Assembly (NCBI RefSeq): GCF_009764355.1
Contig: NZ_LNUA01000059.1
Coordinates: 28,818 to 92,817 of the forward strand
From: Companilactobacillus bobalius
Lineage (GTDB): Bacteria > Bacillota > Bacilli > Lactobacillales > Lactobacillaceae
DNA length: 64,000 bases
Reading direction: 5' to 3'
Part shown: one piece after another, positions 53,489-61,522 of the stretch
How the letters are laid out: the number at the start of each line of letters is the position of its first letter
Position numbering within the stretch: the first letter of the stretch is position 1
Notes under the pieces: model-generated
Seen by the model: the letters and a program-made list of their open reading frames with translations, nothing else
The model's database searches: none
What the model was told of the DNA's origin: nothing
Program-made: the position numbers and the translations under genes

Positions 53489-54517
53489 ATGACAACAAAA
53501 ATTGGTATTAACGGATTCGGCCGTATTGGTCGTCTAGATTTTAGAAGAATCGCCGAACTTCAAGATCAAGGTAAAACAGATTTGGAAGTTGTTGCAATTA
53601 ACGATTTGACATCACCACATATGTTGGCTCACTTGTTAAAATATGATACAGCTCATGGTAATTTTAAAATTGATTCAATCAGTAATGAAGACAACGCTAT
53701 TATCTACAACAAAAAACGTATTCCCGTTTACGCAGAAAGAGATGCTCGTGATCTGAAATGGGTCGCAAATGACGGTGTCGATATCGTTCTTGAGTGTACA
53801 GGCTTCTACACTTCAACCGAAAAAGCTCAAGCTCATCTTGATGCTGGTGCCAAACGTGTTATGATTTCTGCCCCATCAGGTCAAATGCCTACTATTGTTT
53901 ACGGAGTTAACGAAGATACTTTGACAAACGATGTCAGAATTGCTTCTGTTGGTTCATGTACAACTAACTGTATTGCCTTATTAGCCAATGCTGTGAACAA
54001 GGAATTTGGCATTAAAGCAGGTTCTATGACAACTGTTCACGCTTATACAGCTACACAAATGTTGCAAGATGGTCCAGAACGTAACGGAAATGTTCGTGCT
54101 GCCCGTGCCGCTGCTGAAAATATCATCCCTCATTCAACTGGTGCCGCTAAAGCCCTTGGTTTAGTTATTCCTGATTTGAAAGGTAAAATGGATGGACATG
54201 CTCAACGTGTACCAACAATCACAGGTTCAGTTACTGAATTAGTAACAACTTTGGATAAAGAAGTTACCGTTGACCAAGTTAATGCAGCTATTAAAAAGTA
54301 TACTGATGGAAGCCAATCATTCGGATACAATGATGACGAAATCGTTTCTTCAGATGTTATCGGTACTAGCTTTGGATCAATCTTTTACCCTACTCAAACA
54401 CAAGTTGTTGGATCAGGCTCAAGCCAATTGGTTAAAACCGTTGCTTGGTATGACAACGAATCAGGTTTCACAGCTCAAATGATCCGTTCCCTTGAAAAAT
54501 ATGCCAGTTTGAAATAA
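53489..54517 (+). CDS. gap: Glyceraldehyde-3-phosphate dehydrogenase (stand-alone copy)
   Basis: 342 residues, a full-length phosphorylating GAPDH. It oxidises glyceraldehyde 3-phosphate with NAD+ and phosphate. The NAD loop is INGFGRIGR; catalytic Cys is in GSCTTNC; His and phosphate-binding residues appear in [11 protein letters not shown] and [14 protein letters not shown]; the final YDNESGFT is present. AGGAGGAATTAATT precedes the ATG. It stands alone, without pgk or tpi, beside a LysR gene, so it is probably a second, inducible isozyme, maybe active under thiol stress, while the glycolytic copy lies elsewhere. Confidence 0.94.
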   Translation: MTTKIGINGFGRIGRLDFRRIAELQDQGKTDLEVVAINDLTSPHMLAHLLKYDTAHGNFKIDSISNEDNAIIYNKKRIPVYAERDARDLKWVANDGVDIVLECTGFYTSTEKAQAHLDAGAKRVMISAPSGQMPTIVYGVNEDTLTNDVRIASVGSCTTNCIALLANAVNKEFGIKAGSMTTVHAYTATQMLQDGPERNGNVRAARAAAENIIPHSTGAAKALGLVIPDLKGKMDGHAQRVPTITGSVTELVTTLDKEVTVDQVNAAIKKYTDGSQSFGYNDDEIVSSDVIGTSFGSIFYPTQTQVVGSGSSQLVKTVAWYDNESGFTAQMIRSLEKYASLK

Positions 54518-54602
54518 GGAAATTCAGCTTACTACAAGACTTGTATATCAAGAAGAATTAATTGATATCATTTAGTATTTCGTGCTACTATTTATCTATA
54601 AA

Positions 54603-54663
54603 CGAAGGCATTAAAAAAGACTAAAGACGGCAATCTTCAGTCCCAAAAACTTTAATGTCTTCG
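54603..54663 (+). ncRNA. Structured intergenic RNA element of unknown type
   Basis: A 13-bp outer stem (CGAAG-G-CATTAAA with TTTAATG-T-CTTCG, one G-U) encloses an inner stem GACT-A-AAGA with TCTT-C-AGTC around a CGGCAA loop. A strong terminator follows at 54696-54727. There is no gene immediately behind, so it may be the 3' part of a small RNA, or the 3' untranslated region of gap. No known family was recognised. Confidence 0.4.
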
Positions 54664-54695
54664 CCTAAATATTTTATGAAACTAAATGCTATTCA

Positions 54696-54727
54696 GGTCA
54701 GACATCCCAAGTGTCTGGCCCTTTTTT
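54696..54727 (+). terminator. Terminator following the structured element
   Basis: GGTCAGACA and TGTCTGGCC pair (one G-U) around a TCCCAAG loop, followed by T6. It likely ends the gap or small-RNA transcript. Confidence 0.8.
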
Positions 54728-54999
54728 GTATCTAACGCTTTGTTTCCTCGATCAATAGTAATATTATCACTAAGATCAAGAATACAATGGAAAGATATTC
54801 CAAAGTTAACTCCTATAATTAGACTAGGATTCGATGCAAAAAATTCATTTGCAACACCTCCAGTAATAAGAATAGACGAAGGGAACACACTAAGTTTTTG
54901 TATTTTTATTATACTATTTTGATAAAATCACAGATAGAGTTGTATAGCCTTTATAATAAATTTTAACCAGTTAGATGTTATTACTATTTGTAAATTAAC
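54728..54999. other. Intergenic sequence without a supported gene
   Basis: Both strands have open frames of 68-78 codons (for example minus 54682-54888), but neither has a convincing ribosome site and they cross the terminator stem. I see no clear feature. Confidence 0.5.
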
Positions 55000-55050
55000 A
55001 AAAAAGAAGTTAAGAAATTCCTCTAAATGGGGATCCTTAGCTTCTTTTTT
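55000..55050 (-). terminator. Terminator of the NAD(P)H-binding protein gene
   Basis: AAAAAAGAAG-TAAG and its complement around a loose loop, just past the stop of the 55060 gene. Confidence 0.7.
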
Positions 55051-55059
55051 ACTTCAATT

Positions 55060-55707
55060 TTAATAAACAGGTCGATCTTCACCTTGTGTATCAGCATTAG
55101 CAATACCAACAGAATCGTTCTTCAAATATTCTGGATCAGCAATAATCTTAACAATTACATCAGCCATACTTTGGCGAGAACCTGAAACACCAACATATTG
55201 GTCACTTCTGTGAGTAATCGTATATTTAACTTCATCACGATCATTCAACCATGGAAAACGTAATGTAGTATACGTTAGACCAGATTCAGATAAGAGTTTG
55301 TCAGCATTGATAGCAGCGGCCAAACCACTTTGAACCATCTCATCATTCCAACGACCAAATTCACCAGGAACCTCATGATAGAGTCCTAACAAACTTGATT
55401 CGATAATACGGCCAACATTATTTTCCTTCATCGACTTAATTACATTCTTAGTAATGACATTATCCTTAGTGTGATCAACCATCGCAATATAAACTACGTC
55501 TTGACCTTTCATAGCAGCATTAACTGCATCGTAATCAGTAATGTCGCCATCGACAAGTGTTACATTTTCATTGTCGTCCAAATCAGCTAGTCGTTGACTA
55601 TTACGTAAGAATAAAGTCAATTCCACATCTGGTTGTTCTTTTAATAGTCGCTCTTCAACGATACGGGCAATTTGTCCGTTAGCACCTAAAACTAATACTT
55701 TTGTCAT
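55060..55707 (-). CDS. NAD(P)H-binding SDR (NmrA/atypical type)
   Basis: 215 residues. The dinucleotide loop is GANGQIARIV, and TLRFPWLNDRDEVKYTIT matches the atypical family. It is a paralogue of 40705. GGGAG precedes the ATG. It is 15 bases downstream of the aldo/keto reductase gene, an operon. It may reduce a quinone or aldehyde or bind NADPH as a sensor. Confidence 0.87.
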   Translation of the reverse strand: MTKVLVLGANGQIARIVEERLLKEQPDVELTLFLRNSQRLADLDDNENVTLVDGDITDYDAVNAAMKGQDVVYIAMVDHTKDNVITKNVIKSMKENNVGRIIESSLLGLYHEVPGEFGRWNDEMVQSGLAAAINADKLLSESGLTYTTLRFPWLNDRDEVKYTITHRSDQYVGVSGSRQSMADVIVKIIADPEYLKNDSVGIANADTQGEDRPVY

Positions 55708-55722
55708 TTAAATTTCTCCCAA

Positions 55723-56580
55723 TTATTTTAATTTAGCTAAACTTGAGCCAAAAATCTGTTCAATAGTTACAGGATCACGGTGATCAAAGAATTGGCTCTC
55801 ACCTTTATCCAAGTTAGCCATTGTTTTCATTTCGTCGGCAGTTAATTCGAAATCAAAGACATCAATATTTTCCTTAATTCTATTAACATGAACTGACTTA
55901 GGAATCACGACAATGCCGCGTTGTAATAACCATCTTAAAATCACTTGTCCGTTAGACTTGCCATACTTTTTAGCAATCTGAGCAATTGTTTCATTAGTGA
56001 AGATGTCATGTTTACCTTCGGCGAATGGTGCCCAGGCTTCAACTGTAATATCTTCTCTTTGAGCAAAGTCAACTTCTGAGTTCTGTTGATACCAAGGATT
56101 AACTTCAATTTGGTTTACTACTGGTTTAATATCAGTAGTCAATTCCAAATTCTTCAATTGATCAGCATAAAAGTTTGAAACACCAATAGCACGAATTTTT
56201 CCAGCTTTATAAGCCTCTTCCAAAGCTCTCCAAGCGCCAATTGTGTCGCCATATGGTTGGTGTAAAAGATACATATCAATATAATCTACGCCTAAATTAT
56301 TCAAAGAAGTTTCAATACCCTTCTTGGCTCTGTCATAAGTAAAGTCTGAAACCCATAATTTTGAAGTGATGAACAAATCTTTGCGATCGACGCCGCTTTC
56401 TTTGATAGCTTCACCAACGGCTGTTTCATTTTGGTAAGCTGCAGCTGTATCAATCAAACGATAACCAGCATTGATTGCATCTAACACGGCTTGTTTACAT
56501 TGTTCTAAGTCTGTTACTTGGAAAACTCCGAATCCTAATTGTGGCATTTCAATTCCATTATTTAATTTAACTGTTTGCAT
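55723..56580 (-). CDS. Aldo/keto reductase
   Basis: 285 residues. The TIM-barrel reductase motifs are complete: GYRLIDTAAAYQNE (catalytic Asp, Tyr), LFITSKLWVSD (Lys), YLLHQPYGD (His replaced partly by context HQP), IGVSNF, and VIPKSVHVNRIKEN (NADPH binding). ACGAGG precedes the ATG. It is divergent from a LysR gene at 56699 and in one unit with 55060. It resembles 2,5-diketo-D-gluconate or methylglyoxal reductases. A second AKR lies at 59250. Confidence 0.94.
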   Translation of the reverse strand: MQTVKLNNGIEMPQLGFGVFQVTDLEQCKQAVLDAINAGYRLIDTAAAYQNETAVGEAIKESGVDRKDLFITSKLWVSDFTYDRAKKGIETSLNNLGVDYIDMYLLHQPYGDTIGAWRALEEAYKAGKIRAIGVSNFYADQLKNLELTTDIKPVVNQIEVNPWYQQNSEVDFAQREDITVEAWAPFAEGKHDIFTNETIAQIAKKYGKSNGQVILRWLLQRGIVVIPKSVHVNRIKENIDVFDFELTADEMKTMANLDKGESQFFDHRDPVTIEQIFGSSLAKLK

Positions 56581-56698
56581 TATTTTCTACCTCGTCGTTA
56601 TTTACTTTATGAATACATTCTATGACCAGACTTATGGTTTGAAAATTACTAGATATATATGCTAGCATACATGTAGCGTATACTGTGAGGCATATATA

Positions 56699-57580
56699 AT
56701 GATTGATAATTATTTACTTGAGGAATTAGTAGCATTTAAAAAATATGGAACTCTAGCTTCCACGGCTGAACATCTGATGGTGACTCAGCCTACCGTTACA
56801 CGGGGAATGCAGAAACTGGAAGACGAATTGGCCGTTGAAATCTTTGATCGTCAGCCCAACCGCATCACATTAACCAAAACTGGAGAGCTGGCTGCCAAAG
56901 AAGCTCAAAAAGTCATTGATCAGAATAATAACTTTATCAATACCGTGCAGAAGTACGACTATAATCACAAAAATATCCGCATTGGTGCTGTTGCCCCCGG
57001 TCCTTTGATTCTATTACGCCATTTAAAAAAATCTAAACTGGCTCAGGCAAAAATCGATATTGACGATAACTTAATTAATCCTGGAGACGTAACTAAAGAA
57101 CTTTTGGATCACAATTATTCTTTTATACTAACTAATCAGGAGATAATGACTGATAATATTGAGTCACGTTTTATCGGAACAGAAGAGCTTTCTGTTAACT
57201 TAAACCAATTTACCCTTTTGGCTAATAAAAAAGCAGTTTCTTTTGCTGATCTTAAAGGCTTGAGTTTCATTGTCATTGCTGATATCGGTATCTGGAAAAA
57301 CATCACCGAGAAACAAATCCCCGATGCAAAATTCTTATATCAAGATCAACAAGAAGCATTTCGTGAAATCACCAAGTATTCTGATTTTCCTTATTTCACA
57401 ACTAATATTTCTAAAATTGACCGCAAATTAGAAATGGAAGGTCACGATCAAATCAACGTCCCTATTAGTGACGATGCCGCTAAAGTCGATTTTTATGCAG
57501 CTTACTTAAAAAATCAAAAGAAGAACATTAATCCTATTTTAAAGACAATGAATGAAGCATGGGATAAATATCTAAATTAA
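56699..57580 (+). CDS. LysR-family transcriptional regulator
   Basis: 293 residues. The HTH reads LASTAEHLMVTQPTVTRGMQ, and the C-terminal effector domain is shorter on motif than its paralogues. GAGG precedes the ATG. It is divergent from the AKR-SDR operon and likely controls it. Confidence 0.88.
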   Translation: MIDNYLLEELVAFKKYGTLASTAEHLMVTQPTVTRGMQKLEDELAVEIFDRQPNRITLTKTGELAAKEAQKVIDQNNNFINTVQKYDYNHKNIRIGAVAPGPLILLRHLKKSKLAQAKIDIDDNLINPGDVTKELLDHNYSFILTNQEIMTDNIESRFIGTEELSVNLNQFTLLANKKAVSFADLKGLSFIVIADIGIWKNITEKQIPDAKFLYQDQQEAFREITKYSDFPYFTTNISKIDRKLEMEGHDQINVPISDDAAKVDFYAAYLKNQKKNINPILKTMNEAWDKYLN

Positions 57581-57587
57581 TGTACAC

Positions 57588-57621
57588 AAAAGGCCCTCGG
57601 AACAAAATCCGAAGGCCTTTT
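57588..57621. terminator. Bidirectional terminator
   Basis: AAAAGGCC-TCGG and its complement with an 8-nt loop, between converging units. Confidence 0.85.
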
Positions 57622-57644
57622 GCATATCTTCAAATAACTTAAAA

Positions 57645-58528
57645 TCAGTTTTCATTTTCTACAAACTCATCGAGGTCCCTTAACGCCAATTTCAAATCTT
57701 TACCATAAAATCCATGACCGGCATTTCTCAACACTATAAAATGAACACTCTTAAAATTATGAGCAGCCTGTCTAGGATACTTGATGGGAACAATATCGTC
57801 ACTATTACCATGGACAATTAAGACGGGGCCCTTATACTTAGTCGCTGCCTTAGTTATATCCATATTTAGTAATTCTTTATAATAATTACGTCCAACTGTA
57901 AATCCCATTAAATCATGCGTTTTAGGTACTTGATCGAATGAACTATATTGCTCTTGAGCATCATGTGTAATCGAAAACGCAGGATACATTAAAGCTAATC
58001 CCTCAATATCTTGTGGGTGATTTGATGCTGCCAAAGCTGAGACAACCCCTCCTTGACTACCACCAACCAAAAGAACGCGATGCTTTAGTACATCATCCTT
58101 TTTTGTAATGCTTCTTTTACAGCCAATAAATCTTGTTCTTCCGTAAGAATCGACATCTGAGTTTGCTTTATACCAGTACTTTGTCCATTATAGCTACCCC
58201 CAGGAAAATCAAATGAATATGCTAAATACCCCTGATTGGCCAAGTTCTTAGCATAACTCTCTAACTCCTGATAATTACCACCTAACCCGTGAGAAACAAT
58301 TGCAAGCGGCATCTTTTTAGGATGATTTTTAGCTGTGTAAATGTGACCATAAATATCTTCATTATTATATTTCACATGCCAAACTTGATCATTAACTGAT
58401 TTAGTTTTAGTATTCGCAACTTTACCTGCAGATGGTCCATTATTATTCGCACTAACATCTTTTTTACCACATCCCGCAATCATTAACATTCCTACTAATA
58501 GCAAGACACTTATAATCATTTTTCTCAT
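57645..58528 (-). pseudogene. Lipoprotein-type alpha/beta hydrolase (serine esterase), split by a frameshift
   Basis: The first part (58085-58528) starts with a lipobox signal (MIISVLLLVGMLMIAGC), then VSHGLGG and YSFDFPGGSYNG. It stops at 58085 after QKRMMY. The second (57645-58070) continues the same fold with LVGGSQGGVVSALAA (nucleophile Ser), HGNSDDIVP (Asp) and NAGHGFYG (His). The two join in frame if one A is added to a run of six A at about 58098-58103. So the gene is either broken by a homopolymer deletion or misread in sequencing. GGATTAATTT precedes its start, 3 bases after the lipoprotein gene. Confidence 0.85.
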
Positions 58529-58531
58529 AAA

Positions 58532-59035
58532 TTAATCCTTAGATATCCTAATATCGACATTATTACCCATATTCTTAATTACACTACGATAATTAGCAGA
58601 ATCGAATTTTCCAATGATATGAATTCCCTCGTAATACTCTTCAGTTCCCCAATAAAGAACAATTCTCTGTTCTGGAGACCAGTAACCAATTGAACCCTTT
58701 GTTCCAACATGTCCACTAGGCATTCCCTTAGTAGATAAACTATGATTTAAATCAGCAACTTTTTCTGGCAATCCTGCATAATCTCTAAAACTCAAAGTAA
58801 CTGGTAATTCTTTAGCAAAAGCTTTGGCAGCACTGGAATTGTTTAAATGTGCTTTCAAATTTGTACCATTAATTGAAACTGTAATTTTTACATTAGTTTT
58901 TGGATCAGATGTCGTTACTTGACTAACCCTATTTTTAGAAACAGCCTGACTGGATGTCTGTTCTTTCTTCTGACCACAACCAGTTAGTAATATCAATGTG
59001 CCTATGACAAGTAGAACATTTTTTAAAATTTTCAT
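58532..59035 (-). CDS. Lipoprotein with cyclophilin-like fold
   Basis: 167 residues from the ATG at 59035 (GTGAG upstream); a longer frame to 59068 lacks a ribosome site. The signal peptide ends in a lipobox (ILLTGC), so it is membrane-anchored outside. The C-terminal ~105 residues match the cyclophilin-like fold (VTLSFRDYAGLPEKV, then GSIGYWSPEQRIVLYWG). The enzyme activity is unproven. It is first in an operon with the split hydrolase. Confidence 0.82.
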   Translation of the reverse strand: MKILKNVLLVIGTLILLTGCGQKKEQTSSQAVSKNRVSQVTTSDPKTNVKITVSINGTNLKAHLNNSSAAKAFAKELPVTLSFRDYAGLPEKVADLNHSLSTKGMPSGHVGTKGSIGYWSPEQRIVLYWGTEEYYEGIHIIGKFDSANYRSVIKNMGNNVDIRISKD

Positions 59036-59167
59036 CTTTTTCTCACCATTTTCTGAAATTGTCTTCATGGTAGAGCCAAGTTTGAATTATGTCTAATACC
59101 AATATTCTATAGATGCCTATTACTTTTAGTTATACTAGGAAAATCTACAAAATAGTAATAGCTATTA

Positions 59168-59216
59168 AAATAGGCCATCTATCAACGACTAATGTCATAA
59201 GATAGATAGCCTATTT
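59168..59216. terminator. Bidirectional terminator
   Basis: AAATAGGC-ATCTATC and its complement with a 17-nt loop, downstream of the aldo/keto reductase gene at 59250. Confidence 0.75.
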
Positions 59217-59249
59217 AATTTTAAAAAGTATTTTTACCAACTTGTTAAA

Positions 59250-60119
59250 TTAGTCGTTAGCATGAACATCAAAAGCGTTCAAAAGCATTTCTTCAACGCC
59301 GTCATCATCAGGATTGTGCATTCCTTTACCATTACGGTCCAAAGCACGGATAGCATCCATTTCGTCTGATGTTAAAGCAAAATCAAAGATTTCCTTGTTT
59401 GACTTGATACGTGCTTCATGAACTGATTTAGGAAAGACGATTACACCTTCTTGATGTTCGAAGCGAAGAATAATTTGACCGACATCTTTGCCATATTTCT
59501 TAGCCAAATCGTTCAACAATGGTTCTGCGAACAAATCTTTACTTCCTTGACCTAATGGAGCCCAAGCTTCAAGTGTTACATGAGCATCAGCCATAATCTT
59601 ACGCAATTCTTTTTGTTGGAAATAAGGATTGTATTCAATTTGGTTAACACTTGGCATTGTAGCAAAGTTTGGTACCCACTTGTTCCAGATCTTAGGTGTC
59701 ATATTTGAAACACCAATTGAACGAATTTTACCAGCAGCCTTAGCTTCTTCCATAGCCTTCCAAGCTTCATCAACTTTACCATATGGTTGGTGAATCAAGT
59801 AAAGATCCATGTAATCTAAACCTAATTTTTGAAGTGATGTATCAATAGCTTTTTTAGCATCTTCGTAAGCAAAATCTTGTAGCCATAGTTTTGAAGTAAC
59901 CCAGATTTGATCACGAGGAATGCCACTATCTTTGATGGCCTTACCGACTTCTTGTTCATTGAAGTAAGCTACAGCTGTATCAATGTGGCGATAACCTAAT
60001 TTCAAAGCATCACTAACTGCTTTATAAGTTGAACCGTCAGCGGGAATTTGAAAAGTACCGAAACCAAATGATGGGATTTCTGTACCATCGTTTAATTTAA
60101 AGTTTGTAATGTCTGTCAT
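59250..60119 (-). CDS. Aldo/keto reductase
   Basis: 289 residues. The motifs are complete: GYRHIDTAVAYFNE (Asp, Tyr), WVTSKLWLQD (Lys), YLIHQPYGK, IGVSNM, and VFPKSVHEARIKSN (NADPH). AAGAGAGG precedes the ATG. It is a close relative of the AKR at 55723. Upstream TAGTATACGTTATACACATACTA contains an imperfect inverted repeat that may bind a regulator, though no regulator gene is directly divergent (only a broken XRE gene follows). Confidence 0.94.
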   Translation of the reverse strand: MTDITNFKLNDGTEIPSFGFGTFQIPADGSTYKAVSDALKLGYRHIDTAVAYFNEQEVGKAIKDSGIPRDQIWVTSKLWLQDFAYEDAKKAIDTSLQKLGLDYMDLYLIHQPYGKVDEAWKAMEEAKAAGKIRSIGVSNMTPKIWNKWVPNFATMPSVNQIEYNPYFQQKELRKIMADAHVTLEAWAPLGQGSKDLFAEPLLNDLAKKYGKDVGQIILRFEHQEGVIVFPKSVHEARIKSNKEIFDFALTSDEMDAIRALDRNGKGMHNPDDDGVEEMLLNAFDVHAND

Positions 60120-60247
60120 ATGATTGAACCTCTCTTTAATTGTTTATTTCTTAATCAATGACATTAGTATAAAGCCAGATTCAGAATAAAAAAATTACTA
60201 AAATGGCATAGTAGTATACGTTATACACATACTATGATTTTCTAAAT

Positions 60248-60438
60248 TCAACTTTTAAATTTAGCAATATATTTAATTTCTAACTTGATCCCCGTAGCAT
60301 CAGCAATTTCATTTAATAGATCCAAACTTACATTAACTTTACCTGTTTCAATTCGTCCTATTGTTGACCGTGGCTTGCCAATATATTCGGCAAACTTTCT
60401 TTGCCTCTATCATTTATATAAGATTCTAAATTCCCCAT
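60248..60438 (-). pseudogene. XRE-type HTH regulator remnant with a frameshift
   Basis: From the ATG at 60438 the frame reads MGNLESYIND, then is lost near 60407; the next frame continues RQRKFAEYIGKPRSTIGRIE, then TGKVNVSLDLLNEIADATG and ends KFKS at 60248. Together these are about 63 residues of an XRE/HigA-type helix-turn-helix. One missing base separates the parts. It is probably a broken antitoxin or regulator; a sequencing indel is possible. Confidence 0.65.
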
Positions 60439-60544
60439 AATTGATCCATCCTTTATTCCATTCTTTTGCGTTTGTGATAGCGTAGTTGCTATTGTAAATC
60501 TGCTTTGCTACATTACTAATATTTAATACTACTTCTAAATCACG

Positions 60545-60575
60545 AAAAAAAGGAAGACCTCTCGGCCTTCCTTTT
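60545..60575 (-). terminator. Terminator of the SLAP-type surface gene
   Basis: AAAAGGAAG-CC and its complement with a small loop, followed by T7 on the minus strand. Confidence 0.85.
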
Positions 60576-60601
60576 CATATTTAAAATCAATCTGTTTCTA
60601 C

Positions 60602-61522
60602 TTAATACCAAGCCTTAGTGTCTAAATAAACACCTTCAACTTTTTTTACCCATTCATTTGTTGCTACTCGATAATAAACATTTCCGGCTGGATCAATAGC
60701 CTCTTTATCGGCTAACCATGAAGTGTCCTTTTGAAGCGCACGATTCTTTATAACTTCACGATCGATATTGTAAAGCTTGTAATAAGAACTAGCTTCATTG
60801 ACATTGACGATACCTTTAATATTTTTAATAAAGGTTACATCGTGTGAGTCGATCCATTCGTTTGTTGCAACATGGTATTGTTTAACTCCTGCACGGTTAG
60901 TACGGTATTGATCTGTTAGCCATGAAGATTGTTTAATTAAAGCACGATTCTTCACTGTTTCATTAGTCCAATTCTTCAATGAATAATAATCTTGTCCGAT
61001 AACTGTTCTAACAACACCAGAATCTTTGTAATAGGTCCAGTCATCTTCATTATCAATCAAGTATACATCGCGAGAATCAATCCATTCGTTTGTCGCAACA
61101 CGATATTGTTTAACTCCCGCACGATTTGTCCGATATTCATCAGTTTTCCATAAAGTATTCTTATCTAATTCACGGTTCTTAATCATTTCGTTAGCACGAT
61201 TATTCAATTGATATGAATCTTGATCAGCCTTAGTTTTGACTACGCCATAATTGTCATAGTAATAAGTCCAATCATCTTCATCACCATTTCCAACAAAGTA
61301 TACATCGTTAGAATCAATCCATTCGTTTGTCGCAACACGATACTGTTTAACTCCCGCACGATTTGTCCGATATTCATCAGTTTTCCATGAAGTATTCTTA
61401 TCTAATTCACGATTCTCAATCGCTTCGTTAGCACGGTTATTCAATTGATATGAATCCTGATCAGTCTTAGTTGTGACCACACCATAATTATCATAGTAGT
61501 AGGTCCAGTCATCTTCATCACC
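60602..61522 (-). repeat. Four tandem SLAP-type repeats
   Basis: Roughly 235-bp units end near 61297, 61059, 60830 and 60602. The first two (61297-61522 and 61059-61290) are nearly the same base for base; the third and fourth diverge more. All share the core YRVATNEW or YHVATNEW and an N-term acidic W-T-Y segment in the first three. Confidence 0.8.

Noticed and set aside
54682..54922. Overlapping frames on both strands downstream of gap
   Set aside because: They cross a terminator hairpin, have no ribosome site, and neither shows a known motif.
58090..58110. Programmed -1 ribosomal frameshift in the split hydrolase
   Set aside because: The A6 run is out of phase for the usual X XXY YYZ slippery site (codons are CAA AAA AGG), and no downstream stem was evident. 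An indel is simpler.
60602..61522. Possible CRISPR-like array
   Set aside because: The direct repeats are ~235 bp, coding and tandem within one frame, not short repeats with unique spacers.
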